A stretch of 64,000 nt of DNA. It comes from Bin80 sp965116685. GTDB taxonomy: Bacteria > Bacteroidota > Rhodothermia > Rhodothermales > Bin80. Location: assembly GCA_965116685.1 (NCBI GenBank), contig OZ220707.1, positions 744,001-808,000 on the forward strand, written 5' to 3'. The translations under genes and the position numbers were made by a program. This document shows positions 46,189-54,690 of this stretch, one piece after another; the first letter of the stretch is position 1; every line of letters begins with the position of its first letter. The notes beneath the pieces were generated by a model, which was not told the DNA's origin, ran no database searches, and was given only the letters and a program-made list of their open reading frames with translations.

Positions 46189-47307
46189 TCACACGAAAGA
46201 CTCTATCAGAGCATCATATTGCTCTACATGGACCGACCAATCAAGACTCTCTACGACTCCCCGAAGTGTTCTGGCGGGAAGTGGATGCTCCTCTCCGGTC
46301 AACATCCCCTTCAAAATTGTAAATAACTCTTCCTCCGTGTCATAAAGGATGGGCGCGTGCAGTAATGGTTTATGTAGATTTTCTGGAATCAATTCCGGAT
46401 AACTCAAACGATTTGGTAACAGGGGATGACACCCACAATAGATCGCTTCCATGATTGCGATTCCAAAAAATTCGTGAACCGCGGTTGACACGACAATATC
46501 TGCACGATGCAACAACCGGCTGTACTCCTCAAAATCCTCTGCATATCCGTAGTGTAGAATTCGCTCGGCATAACGTTCAAACGCAACATCGAATTCAGAT
46601 GGCTGCTCTTCAAAACGCTTACCTGCAAGAATCAATCGAAACCGGCAACCTGCATCATCCAAACGATTCATGATCCTAAAGAAAGCCTCTGGATTCTTAT
46701 CATATTCCCAACGCTGATTCCAGAGCACAATCGGTGGACCATCTCTCGCATCCCCTGTGCTGGCATAGCGCGCATGTGCTTGAAGATCCATTCCCAGATG
46801 CATGACCTGACTCTTTGCACGAATTTCCGATACGGTGTGCAAATGAGTATAGTCTGGAAATACACGCAGCAGGCCAGGAAGAGCACGGATAAATTCTTTG
46901 TAATGGAACTCTGTATTGAAGACCACCTGATCCGCTGCTAGGCATGAGAGGTAATTGATATATGCATACGATAAATCGCGCTTCTCCTCACTTGATAGCG
47001 GATAGGTCAGTTGATTCTCGTGCAAATAATAAATTACCGGCACGCTACCGATCTCTTTTCGGGCCAGGGCCAAAAACGCCGGCAGATTGACCATACTAGA
47101 AGCCAAAATTACGTCGGGCTGAAAGCCATCTGTAATCAGCTGCCTGGATTTTCGCGCAAGTGTCTGGGCTCCACCCTGAAGTCTCCACTTCCAAAATCTT
47201 GATGCCATGGTTACGAGTTGATACTCGTGACGGCTATTTTGAATGAGTCCGCTTACAAAATTCCGATGCGAACCACCGTACCATGGCTCAAGTGCCAGTA
47301 CTTTCAT
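46189..47307 (-). CDS. tRNA-queuosine alpha-mannosyltransferase-like glycosyltransferase
   Basis: A 372-residue GT-B glycosyltransferase with the N-terminal DUF3524 domain found in QTMAN/GTDC1. Motifs: VLALEPWYGGSHRNFVSGL (residues 3-21), the WKWRLQGGA stretch, DVILASSMVNLPAFLAL, VIYYLHENQLTYPLS and AADQVVFNTEFHYKEF. The C-terminal group 1 domain has IVLWNQRWEYDKNPEAFFRI and VVSTAVHEFFGIAIMEAIYCGCHPLLPN. Human GTDC1 adds mannose to queuosine of tRNA-Asp; function in this bacterium is inferred by family. ATG overlaps the upstream small gene's stop by ATGA. Confidence 0.83.
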   Translation of the reverse strand: MKVLALEPWYGGSHRNFVSGLIQNSRHEYQLVTMASRFWKWRLQGGAQTLARKSRQLITDGFQPDVILASSMVNLPAFLALARKEIGSVPVIYYLHENQLTYPLSSEEKRDLSYAYINYLSCLAADQVVFNTEFHYKEFIRALPGLLRVFPDYTHLHTVSEIRAKSQVMHLGMDLQAHARYASTGDARDGPPIVLWNQRWEYDKNPEAFFRIMNRLDDAGCRFRLILAGKRFEEQPSEFDVAFERYAERILHYGYAEDFEEYSRLLHRADIVVSTAVHEFFGIAIMEAIYCGCHPLLPNRLSYPELIPENLHKPLLHAPILYDTEEELFTILKGMLTGEEHPLPARTLRGVVESLDWSVHVEQYDALIESFV

Positions 47308-47567
47308 GAGCGTTTAGATTTTCTCGTCTTCTTCTTGCGGCCAAATTTCTCCTGCACTTCTTTGTTTTCCTCTTCTGTGAGCGGGCGAACGATCGCCAAT
47401 TCACGAACTTGCAGCAAATCCCTTAATGCATTATCCATGACTTCCTGAGAAGTAACGGGAACCATACCTCCGGCTGGAATCTCAATCTTACGCCCTTCCA
47501 GTTTAACGGAGATTGCCTTCTTGTTCGTGTTTTTGATGATCATGCCTTTACGGTGCCGGGCTATCAT
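47304..47567 (-). CDS. Small basic hypothetical protein
   Basis: An 87-residue protein, or 79 if it starts at the second ATG (47543, MIIKNTNKKAISVKLEG). It has a beta-like N-terminus (SVKLEGRKIEIPAGG), a central VPVTSQEVMDNALRDLLQVR helix and a strongly basic tail (KFGRKKKTRKSKRS) suggesting nucleic-acid or ribosome contact. ATGA overlap with the queuosine mannosyltransferase-like gene makes a functional link possible. I do not recognise the family. Confidence 0.6.
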   Translation of the reverse strand: MIARHRKGMIIKNTNKKAISVKLEGRKIEIPAGGMVPVTSQEVMDNALRDLLQVRELAIVRPLTEEENKEVQEKFGRKKKTRKSKRS

Positions 47568-47602
47568 GATTTTATCATATTCGATTAGTTCAAAGTATAC
47601 GA

Positions 47603-48265
47603 CTATTTATGTGAAGACCATGCAAAACGTCCAGTCTTTGGGGCATAATCCTCAATACACAGAAGTTGATCTGCCATGGCAATTTCATCTTCCGAATTGG
47701 AAGCAATCACAACCAGGTGCCCGGATTGCTTCGCTCCAACTACCATCTTCCTGAAAATTTCTTTTCCTTTTAGATCCAGGCCCAACATTGGCTCATCCAG
47801 CAAAAGAACCTTGGGTTCATGGAATAAAGCCGCTGCAAGACGCACCCGCTGCTGCATGCCTGTTGAGTAGGTTCTTACCGGTTCGTCAATGTAAGCGATC
47901 AATCCAACGTCTGCGACCGTGGATTCTATCCGTGCTGGACTTGAGTCCATTGATCGGGCCTTCCCTATAAATCTAAGATTCTCTCGCAACGTCAGATCCT
48001 CATATACATTCACATACGGTGCCACAAGCCCTATGTATAAAGCATGCTGTTCTCGTGGAATGACTTGTTCTGCAAGAATCAGTTTTACTTCACCGTTTGT
48101 CGGTCGGAGGATCCCTGCCAGCATCTTCAGCAAGGTTGACTTTCCCGAGCCATTTGCACCGGTGATTGCCAAGATATCCCCAGAGAACAATTCCAAGTCA
48201 ATCCCGCTAAAAATTCGCCGGTATCCGTAGCTGTGTCCGCCGCCTTGTACCGTTAAATGGATCAT
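47603..48265 (-). CDS. ABC transporter ATP-binding protein (CcmA-like)
   Basis: About 220 residues from the ATG at 48265 (MIHLTVQGGGHSYGYRRIF). Walker A ITGANGSGKSTLLK, Q-loop region, signature YSTGMQQRVRLAAAL, Walker B VLLLDEPMLGLD and a switch region VVIASNS. The last has Asn-Ser where the H-loop His is expected, an unusual replacement. The size and short form resemble heme-exporter CcmA. No permease (ccmB-type) gene adjoins, so the partner must be elsewhere. It is part of a leftward cluster with the small basic gene and the glycosyltransferase. Confidence 0.85.
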   Translation of the reverse strand: MIHLTVQGGGHSYGYRRIFSGIDLELFSGDILAITGANGSGKSTLLKMLAGILRPTNGEVKLILAEQVIPREQHALYIGLVAPYVNVYEDLTLRENLRFIGKARSMDSSPARIESTVADVGLIAYIDEPVRTYSTGMQQRVRLAAALFHEPKVLLLDEPMLGLDLKGKEIFRKMVVGAKQSGHLVVIASNSEDEIAMADQLLCIEDYAPKTGRFAWSSHK

Positions 48266-48389
48266 TCTACTCGTGCATGAAGCATTTATCAATATCTGCA
48301 CCACACTTCAAAACCATGATTCGGGTCAACTCCCAGATACAATGATAAAGTAATTTCACGATGTGAACCGTTTGAAAATCATAACAAAT

Positions 48390-49133
48390 TCAAACCAGAC
48401 CGAGAATTCGCAGGGCCATGATCAGTACAGCAACGACCATGACTCCTCGTATGACTTTTTCGCCTCGCCGAATGGCGACCTTCACTGCGATAAACGCCCC
48501 CGTCGCGTTTCCCGCGGCCAAAGTCAATCCAAACCCCCAATCCACTTTACCCAACATCGCAAATACAAAAAGTGTTGGAATCGTGTAAAGTAATACAACC
48601 GTGACTTTATGGACGGTGGTCGTCACCAAATCAAGATGCAATAAGTGGAAAAATACAGCCATAAATAAAAACCCGATGCCTATCTGAATAAATCCTCCAT
48701 AGAATCCAATCAATAGAAGTGTCGGTCCCGTCCAGACTGATTTCCTCGCAATCTTATCAAAAGCCTCACTCCCTCGCGGAATAAGCATGGTCAGAACGAC
48801 CACAACCAACAGGCCAGCAAGAATTTTTTCGAACAGGGCATCTTCAATCCTGGTAGCCATAAAAGCACCCGATATGGCTCCTGGGATCGTCCATAACCCA
48901 TAGGATATACTTTTGCGTATGCAAGTCTTCTTCTCAGACGAAAACGTCAGCGTGGCCGATATATTCTGGACAAGAATCGCCACACGATTCGTCCCATTCG
49001 CTACACCGGCATCAAGTCCCAGTAAGACGAGCGCAGGTAGCGTAATCGTTGAGCCTCCCCCCGCCATCACGTTCATAATTCCTGCGGCCACCCCTGCGAA
49101 AAAGAGGATCAAGAGGGCATGCAACTCCGGCAT
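48390..49133 (-). CDS. TauE/SafE family membrane transporter
   Basis: A 247-residue integral membrane protein of the sulfite/organosulfonate exporter family, with about 7-8 hydrophobic segments. Signature features are the N-terminal LFFAGVAAGIMNVMAGGGST, followed by TLPALVLLGLDAGVANGTNR, and repeated glycine-rich GFYGGFIQIGIG at mid-protein. The substrate cannot be assigned; relatives move sulfite, sulfoacetate or other anions. The start lies 9 bp after the YaaA stop, implying one transcript. Confidence 0.9.
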   Translation of the reverse strand: MPELHALLILFFAGVAAGIMNVMAGGGSTITLPALVLLGLDAGVANGTNRVAILVQNISATLTFSSEKKTCIRKSISYGLWTIPGAISGAFMATRIEDALFEKILAGLLVVVVLTMLIPRGSEAFDKIARKSVWTGPTLLLIGFYGGFIQIGIGFLFMAVFFHLLHLDLVTTTVHKVTVVLLYTIPTLFVFAMLGKVDWGFGLTLAAGNATGAFIAVKVAIRRGEKVIRGVMVVAVLIMALRILGLV

Positions 49134-49142
49134 GAAGCTGTC

Positions 49143-49955
49143 TCAGCGGCGGATCATGGCAATTGACTTCGTCCCACCCTCCAGACTTGACTGCCCGCGA
49201 GACAACCGAAAACCTCCCGGGTGGCGCCAATCATCTAGTGCATCCACATTGATCGCTGGATCGCGCACGATAAAATTCATGAGCTGCCCACGATAAACCG
49301 CATCCTCTTTCACGACACTTCCATCTCCATTGTAGAACCTCACCGTTGCTCGTGAAACATGAGATCCATCATCGTCCCATGCCTCGTGATAGGACTCTGG
49401 CAATAAATCCCATACAAAGCGATTCCGTACCACTTTATTCAGAAACGGGCTGATATATGGCTTCCAGAAAGTAGTCAGCAGACCGATTTCGGGAAGAGCG
49501 GCAGACATTTTGAGCTTGTATTCCGGCAACAGATCATCCGGGCGAAGCAGTCCGAATAGACCACTGAAAATGACACTGTTTTCCAATAGACGTCTCTGCG
49601 CCCCTGTAGGAAGTCCATCAAAGTCAACTGCACTGAAAAATGGATCTGGCACAAACCGTTCACGTGCTGACATCAACGGTGCAGAATAAACAGCCTTTGC
49701 CAGTTTCACACTGTCTGAGAGTCCTTCGGGGCCAAAGACATCTTTTAGGGCCTCCGTTTCGTCACGTCGGATAAGCTCCAACAACTGATCTAAAATTTCC
49801 CGGCGTTGGGGGATCAACTGATGAAAATAGTTGAAGGTCGTCTTAGAGCGATAATCGAAAACATCTGGAGCGAACGGATTCCCCCCGCTCGCCATGAAAT
49901 TCGCCGACGCAACCAGCACTGCAAACCGATCGTCGATAATTCTCCTCCCTTTCAA
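49143..49955 (-). CDS. yaaA: YaaA family peroxide-stress protein
   Basis: Up to 270 residues. YaaA (DUF328) lowers free iron and protects DNA under peroxide stress in E. coli. Family features: VLVASANFMASGG at the start, NSVIFSGLFGLLRPDDLLPEYKLKM, then FWKPYISPFLNKVV and the C-terminal RGQLMNFIVRDPAINVDAL. The start is uncertain: the frame opens at a TTG (49955) overlapping the upstream stop (TTGA), while a GTG at 49919 would begin right at the conserved VLVASAN. Within the same operon as the YtxH gene upstream and TauE downstream. Confidence 0.85.
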   Translation of the reverse strand: MKGRRIIDDRFAVLVASANFMASGGNPFAPDVFDYRSKTTFNYFHQLIPQRREILDQLLELIRRDETEALKDVFGPEGLSDSVKLAKAVYSAPLMSARERFVPDPFFSAVDFDGLPTGAQRRLLENSVIFSGLFGLLRPDDLLPEYKLKMSAALPEIGLLTTFWKPYISPFLNKVVRNRFVWDLLPESYHEAWDDDGSHVSRATVRFYNGDGSVVKEDAVYRGQLMNFIVRDPAINVDALDDWRHPGGFRLSRGQSSLEGGTKSIAMIRR

Positions 49956-50275
49956 GGTTCCGAACGTCCTGAAGACGCAGCCCCCATGATCTCTTCCATC
50001 TGCGAATTTATTTCCTGCGCCTGCTCATTTGCTTTTGCTACAAGCGCCTCCCCTTCAGACTTCGCGCCTGCATTTTCCGGGGGCTCTTTCATTGTATCTG
50101 TCAAGCTTCCAACCTGTTTAGCCAACTCCTCCAAGTGAAAGGTTACCCGACGACGTAACCGACTACCTTCTTCAGGAGCCAGAAGAAGTCCCAGTGTAAA
50201 ACCTACTCCTCCCCCCATCAGAAGCCCCCAACCTAGGGCGCGTGTCACATCTGCTAAACCATAATTCCTAGACAT
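49952..50275 (-). CDS. YtxH domain-containing protein
   Basis: A 107-residue protein with one transmembrane helix (residues ~12-32, ALGWGLLMGGGVGFTLGLLL) immediately followed by APEEGSRLRRRV, the YtxH signature (LLLAPxxGxxxR). The C-terminal part is helical and coiled-coil-like. It is a general stress-associated envelope protein of unknown activity. The stop overlaps the yaaA start. Confidence 0.82.
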   Translation of the reverse strand: MSRNYGLADVTRALGWGLLMGGGVGFTLGLLLAPEEGSRLRRRVTFHLEELAKQVGSLTDTMKEPPENAGAKSEGEALVAKANEQAQEINSQMEEIMGAASSGRSEP

Positions 50276-50354
50276 TGCTCTTGGACTGTATATAATGACT
50301 ACCTACCGACCTCAATTCCAAGCCAGATCAAAGACCAGTATCAAATCGTCAAAC

Positions 50355-50450
50355 CTAACGATTTCGCTTTTTATGACGATTTTTACGCAGTCGTTTTTTG
50401 CGCTTATGTGTTGCGATCTTATGACGCTTCCTTTTCTTGCCACAGGGCAT
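50355..50450 (-). CDS. AURKAIP1/COX24-domain small ribosomal-type protein (31 aa)
   Basis: A 31-residue, extremely basic peptide: MPCGKKRKRHKIATHKRKK, then RLRKNRHKKRNR and a TAG stop at 50355. The GKKRKRHKxxTHKRKKRLRKxRHKK pattern is that of the AURKAIP1/COX24 family (mS38-like) proteins of about 30-35 residues in Bacteroidota, which associate with the ribosome. It is separate from the YtxH gene by 79 bp and reads in the same direction. Short gene-calling cut-offs usually miss it. Confidence 0.85.
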   Translation of the reverse strand: MPCGKKRKRHKIATHKRKKRLRKNRHKKRNR

Positions 50451-50586
50451 GTAATGATTTATTTTCTAGTTAAGGTACAACAGGACCAACAAAGAACCAT
50501 ATTCTACTGGGAAGCGCACTGAGTAGTTCCATTCTCGTACTCTGTCCATTCCATCAAAATAACTTATATTTCTTACACTCAGACTG

Positions 50587-51417
50587 GTGACTCTCATTTC
50601 TACCATAGACAATTACTTTATTCCGCCAAATCTACAATCTCACGAATCCGGCGGATTCGAATATATTGATTCAGGTGACGATCTTGAGTGTCCGCCGATC
50701 CTTCTCCTGCATGGACTTCTAGGAAATCCAGAGGGCTGGTTTGATGCGGCTTCCGCACTGGTAGACAATGGGTATCGTGCAATCGTCCCCAATTTGAAGA
50801 TGGATTATCTACCCCGTAGACAGTCCAATGTACAGGGGCTCGTAGACTACCTACATACATTTATCACTTTCCTGGGGCTGGAGGAAATGATCCTGGTTGG
50901 CAATTCTCTGGGCGGGCAAATTGCCATCAGATATATTACCTGTCACCCGGAACGTGTTGCTGGTCTGATACTATCCGCCTCTTCAGGGATTTACGAAACA
51001 GAAGTAGGGCATACAACTTTTCGACGTAATGATCGTGATTATATTCGAGTCAAAGCGGAAAAGACATTCTACGACCCAGCAATGGTAACCGAAGATCTGG
51101 TTAATCGCATATTTGATATTGCTACGAGCAGATCACGCGCACTTCGTTTTGTCTGGCTTGCTCGCAGCTCCATGAAGGATCTCGTGGTTGACGAACTCCA
51201 CGAGATTAACGTACCCGCTTTCCTCATCTGGGGTTCAGAAGATCAGATCACCCCGCCTGATGTCGCCTACATGTTTCAGGAACTACTTCCTAATGCAAAA
51301 TTGCAGTTCATCGAAAAATGTGGCCATGCTCCAATGATGGAGCATCCTGAGGCATTCAACCAATTGATGATCGAATTCCTGGATTACTCGTTCAGCAAAA
51401 TCACTGCTTCTGTCTAA
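50587..51417 (+). CDS. Alpha/beta hydrolase
   Basis: A 276-residue alpha/beta-hydrolase fold protein from a GTG start (50587). Oxyanion region LLLHGLLGNPEGW. Nucleophile elbow VGNSLGGQIA (Ser), Asp in LIWGSEDQITPP, His in EKCGHAPMMEHPE: a complete Ser-Asp-His triad. Lid helices between. It looks like an esterase or C-C hydrolase of the MhpC/BioH type; no substrate is implied by its neighbours. Probably co-transcribed with the lipoprotein gene 11 bp downstream. Confidence 0.88.
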   Translation: MTLISTIDNYFIPPNLQSHESGGFEYIDSGDDLECPPILLLHGLLGNPEGWFDAASALVDNGYRAIVPNLKMDYLPRRQSNVQGLVDYLHTFITFLGLEEMILVGNSLGGQIAIRYITCHPERVAGLILSASSGIYETEVGHTTFRRNDRDYIRVKAEKTFYDPAMVTEDLVNRIFDIATSRSRALRFVWLARSSMKDLVVDELHEINVPAFLIWGSEDQITPPDVAYMFQELLPNAKLQFIEKCGHAPMMEHPEAFNQLMIEFLDYSFSKITASV

Positions 51418-51428
51418 GCAACATCTCC

Positions 51429-51875
51429 GTGTACAAAAACCTTCTTGCGGTCTTGTTTCTGACCTTGACGGTGATCGGTTGCTCTCCTACGCTACATCCT
51501 CTTTACCGGGACTACGTGCACAATTACGATGGTGATATTCCGATTTTTCAGATTGAAGAAGCTCTGATAGAAGCGGGATGGGAATTGCTCCCGTCTTCCC
51601 CACCAAATACGGTTTCTACGGTGAATCGCGAAATTCGTGACTGGCTTCTATACAAAGTGGTCGTTCAGGTAGAGGCCGTACCGATCGGTGCTCGGCATGT
51701 ACGCCTGTTTGTGCACCCCTATCGAATCTACCCAAGTGGTTCCCGCAGTAAAATTCCCTTTCTGAAACGCAGTATCCGTCGCCGGACCATTCATGATATT
51801 GATCGGGTTTTTGAATCACATGGGCTCATCGCGTTCGGAACGGACATGTCCCGGGATCAAGTTCGTTCAAGGTAA
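51429..51875 (+). CDS. Small lipoprotein of unknown function
   Basis: A 148-residue protein from a GTG start with a lipoprotein signal (MYKNLLAVLFLTLTVIGC). The body is mixed alpha/beta (EEALIEAGWELLPSS, LLYKVVVQVEAVPIGARHVRLFV) with a basic stretch (KRSIRRR). No family recognised. It follows the hydrolase by 11 bp and precedes ssrA. Confidence 0.7.
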   Translation: MYKNLLAVLFLTLTVIGCSPTLHPLYRDYVHNYDGDIPIFQIEEALIEAGWELLPSSPPNTVSTVNREIRDWLLYKVVVQVEAVPIGARHVRLFVHPYRIYPSGSRSKIPFLKRSIRRRTIHDIDRVFESHGLIAFGTDMSRDQVRSR

Positions 51876-51960
51876 TTTCCTTCCCTGAGTACCCGGCTTG
51901 GATTCGTCAAGATTACGATGATGCAACCTTTCTCTGACTGTTGGGTAAGCTACGTCCTAT

Positions 51961-52328
51961 GGGGATGATCAGGCTTCGACGGATTGCATCGCGCAACAAG
52001 CTGCGTGTCGAGTCAATCTGGCTTGGACTCGTAAAAATCACGTCAGAAAACCTGTAACTGCGAACGATTATTCGTACGCGATGGCGGCATAAACCCGCTA
52101 TCTGTCTTCTATGCATACCCGCTCACAGGTGGTATAGAAGGCATCGCCAAGTGTGAGCACCCTATCCGGATTCCGGCTGGATCCCGATAGCGGTACCGAT
52201 CAGCCTTTGCTGACACCCGGCTTTGGTCGCACGCCAAGGGTAGATGCAAGATATTAAGGTGTGACCTACACACGTAGACGCTTGTCTGTCCGACCTTTCG
52301 GACCCGGGTTCGATTCCCGGCATCTCCA
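51961..52328 (+). ncRNA. ssrA: Transfer-messenger RNA (tmRNA)
   Basis: Starts GGGGATGATCAGGCTTCGAC and ends with the tRNA-like T-arm CCGGG-TTCGATT-CCCGG (52304-52320) and acceptor strand CATCTCC plus A. The 5' GGGGATG pairs with the 3' CATCTCC (one G-U). The tag frame at 52060-52092 reads GCG AAC GAT TAT TCG TAC GCG ATG GCG GCA TAA, giving ANDYSYAMAA, a normal degradation tag ending in AA. 368 nt, with CCA not encoded. It rescues ribosomes stalled on truncated mRNAs together with SmpB. A strong hairpin follows. Confidence 0.96.
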
Positions 52329-52333
52329 CAACA

Positions 52334-52358
52334 GAATGCCCGCTTCATGCGGGCATTC
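52334..52358 (+). terminator. Terminator hairpin after ssrA
   Basis: GAATGCCCGC, loop TTCAT, GCGGGCATTC: a perfect 10-bp stem starting 6 bp after the tmRNA, followed by only TT. Confidence 0.75.
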
Positions 52359-52378
52359 TTGGTTGATTCTGATTTGCT

Positions 52379-53245
52379 TCACTCCTGCTCGTACAATCTT
52401 AGCAGGGAATCAAACAATGAGCGTTGATGCCTGAGTGCATAAATCCGATCAGGGGGGGCCGTCCGTGCTTCCAACAAAATCCAACCGGCATATTCGGATT
52501 TCACGAGTAGTTCAAAAAGTTGTTTGTATGGGTACGCAGCACTGTTGAGTTCGCGGATGTGAACCGTCTGCCCGAAATACCCTCGGACAAGGTCAAAATT
52601 ATGCGCGAGCCCCGGCTCATTCAAATCAGCCTCATTACAATTCCAACATACACGGACATTATGATGACTCGCGGCCTCCACGATTTGTCGGATAACGGGT
52701 AGCTCATCCGTGCGATATCCATGAACTTCAAGTCGGATTTCCTGTCCATAATCCTCACCGAATTGACCGAGCGTCCGCAGTGACCGCCCGATCTGGGCAA
52801 TCGTCTGTTCTTCGGGAATACCATCGGGCAAGGCATCCGGCTTCACTTTGATTCCACTCGCTCCTACATCATGAGCCAGGATGATCGAAGCTTTTGCTTG
52901 ACTGATTGCATGTGCTCGTTGGGCGGCTTCTACGTGATGAAATGACCAATTCATTCCCAGCCCCACCAAAACCACATCACTATCCATAAATTGTGCCTGC
53001 ACAGCTGCACGTTCTGCAGTGGATAAATGTATCTCTACACCATGTGCATGTTCGGTTCGCAATTCTACCCCTTCTACCCCCGTGTCCTGACAGTTCCGAA
53101 TCAATGTTGAGAGATCCCAGTCCCGTCCCCAGAGATAGGTTACGAGGCCAAACCTCATATCCCCATTTCTTCGGATTATTGATTCAAACAACCCTCCGAG
53201 CGGGCGTCTAAAAAACTGACGACGAGATGAACGCATGGCAATCAT
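52379..53245 (-). CDS. Sugar phosphate isomerase/epimerase (TIM-barrel, AP-endonuclease-2 type)
   Basis: Up to 288 residues. TIM-barrel core from MRFGLVTYLWGRDWDLSTLI: DTGVEGVELRTEHAHG, VGASGIKVKPDALPDG, IRLEVHGYRTDELPVIRQI, WNCNEADLNEPG, TVHIRELN and GWILLEARTA. The metal-binding Glu/Asp/His/Glu set of xylose-isomerase-like enzymes is represented by Glu in LEVHG, Asp in EADLNEP, His in TVHIREL and Glu in LLEAR. The frame opens with MIAMRSSRRQFFRRP, a twin-arginine-like stretch not followed by a hydrophobic segment, so translation may really begin at the later ATG (53158). Its likely job is in sugar catabolism beside the oxidoreductases further right. Confidence 0.82.
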   Translation of the reverse strand: MIAMRSSRRQFFRRPLGGLFESIIRRNGDMRFGLVTYLWGRDWDLSTLIRNCQDTGVEGVELRTEHAHGVEIHLSTAERAAVQAQFMDSDVVLVGLGMNWSFHHVEAAQRAHAISQAKASIILAHDVGASGIKVKPDALPDGIPEEQTIAQIGRSLRTLGQFGEDYGQEIRLEVHGYRTDELPVIRQIVEAASHHNVRVCWNCNEADLNEPGLAHNFDLVRGYFGQTVHIRELNSAAYPYKQLFELLVKSEYAGWILLEARTAPPDRIYALRHQRSLFDSLLRLYEQE

Positions 53246-53544
53246 GGGGTTCTATATTTATACAGAATACACCAAGAAGGATCCCCCGAATAAACTTATT
53301 CCTATATTTGAGCGGGAATGGTTGACTGTAGCCAATTGGTATTCGGGGATGGCTTCAATGGAGATGATGTCATGGTAAGCACTAGGTCGGATCATACTTC
53401 GGCATCGTGTATCCACTACTTGCAAAACGCTCGCGGAACTCGCTGCATTTACGTACCTAGTCGCCAAAGATTTTGCATAATGTAAGTACATCCCCCCTAA
53501 ACTTTCTTGCCTTTCGAAGCTTATTCCCTAACCCCAAGCCATAC
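53246..53544. other. Divergent intergenic region
   Basis: About 300 bp between divergently read isomerase and glycosyltransferase genes. A TATATTTG box occurs at 53303-53310 on the plus strand without a clear -33 partner, far from the glycosyltransferase ATG. No gene seen. Confidence 0.5.
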
Positions 53545-54690
53545 ATGCACAGCCCTCCACCCGACTCACATAGATCAAGGACCATCCATGTCATTGGGCG
53601 TTATCCCCCTCCAATAGACGGTCAGAGTCTAGCGACTCAAAGTCTGGCGGATCTGCTTCAACCGGATTACGACATTCGGCGATTTAACATGATGTTCGCC
53701 GACCGGACTCTAATGCCCTCCGGCCTTTCGGGGACTCTACGTACAACGAGCCACTATCTCAACCTAAAGCCTAAACTGCACGACCGACTCTCTGACGGAA
53801 ATCCAGTACTGTGGGCAAATATTTCCAGTCAAACATCTGGACATTTGCGTGATCTTCTGACGATCATGCCCTGCTTACAGCCCACTCAGCCCCTGGTTGC
53901 AGTGGTCCATTGGGGAATTTTTTCTCGACTATTCACGCATTGGATTACAAGTATCACTGCAAAACGCCTGATCCGCCGACTCAATCATGTTGTGGTTTTA
54001 AGTCATGAACTGGCAAGCCAGGTGGCACGCTGGATCCCGGCAGACAAACTTCTTGTCATTCCGAATTATGTTCAACCACTTGCCACAGAGGACGAACTTC
54101 GAATCAAGCATCAGAACTATCGCTCCTCAAAAACACTCAAAGTGCTCTTTCTGAGCCATATGATCAAAGAAAAAGGATGTTATGATCTCTTGCAGGGAGT
54201 TGCCATTGCAGCCAAACAGGGCCTTTCCATTGAAGCACATTTTGCCGGGCGATGGAATGACAACCATGACGAAGAGCATTTCCATCGTGCAATCAACCAG
54301 TTGGGACTGACAGAATGCGTCACCGTTCATGGCCCAATCTCAGATCGGACATTCGTTGCGGAGCTTCACCGAAAAGCGGATGTATTCGCCCTTCCAAGTG
54401 TACTTGTCCATGAGGCACAACCTTTGGCAATCATGGAAGCGATCAGTGCAGCAACTCCAGTAATTATCACGAAGCGCCCGGTATTTGAGGCACTCGTTGG
54501 CGAAGAACGGGGGGCTTTTCTAGTCCCACCGCACGATCCCGCAACCATTGCAAAGGCTCTGCAATCTCTCAGTGACGAGAAAACATGGATAAGGTGCTCC
54601 TTGGCCGCGCACAAGCACTATCAAACCGCTTACAGCCCGGAAGCCGTTCGACAGCTATGGATTAATCTGATTGAAGGCATATCCACCTGA
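53545..54690 (+). CDS. Glycosyltransferase family 4-type protein
   Basis: About 381 residues from the ATG at 53545 (MHSPPPDSHRSRTIHVIGRY); a TTG at 53473 extends it without gain. GT-B fold: IHVIGRYPPPIDGQS at the start, TLKVLFLSHMIKEKGCYDLL and VHGPISDRTFVAELHRKADV, with the donor-binding FALPSVLVHEAQPLAIMEAISAATPVI (E-x7-E). It transfers a sugar to an unknown acceptor, probably in envelope polysaccharide synthesis. No other glycan synthesis gene flanks it. Confidence 0.85.
   Translation: MHSPPPDSHRSRTIHVIGRYPPPIDGQSLATQSLADLLQPDYDIRRFNMMFADRTLMPSGLSGTLRTTSHYLNLKPKLHDRLSDGNPVLWANISSQTSGHLRDLLTIMPCLQPTQPLVAVVHWGIFSRLFTHWITSITAKRLIRRLNHVVVLSHELASQVARWIPADKLLVIPNYVQPLATEDELRIKHQNYRSSKTLKVLFLSHMIKEKGCYDLLQGVAIAAKQGLSIEAHFAGRWNDNHDEEHFHRAINQLGLTECVTVHGPISDRTFVAELHRKADVFALPSVLVHEAQPLAIMEAISAATPVIITKRPVFEALVGEERGAFLVPPHDPATIAKALQSLSDEKTWIRCSLAAHKHYQTAYSPEAVRQLWINLIEGIST

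Noticed and set aside
52245..52328. A tRNA gene suggested by a perfect T-arm and acceptor end
   Set aside because: No matching 5' acceptor, D-arm or anticodon arm lies within tRNA distance; the 5' half is found 300 nt upstream as the tmRNA start.
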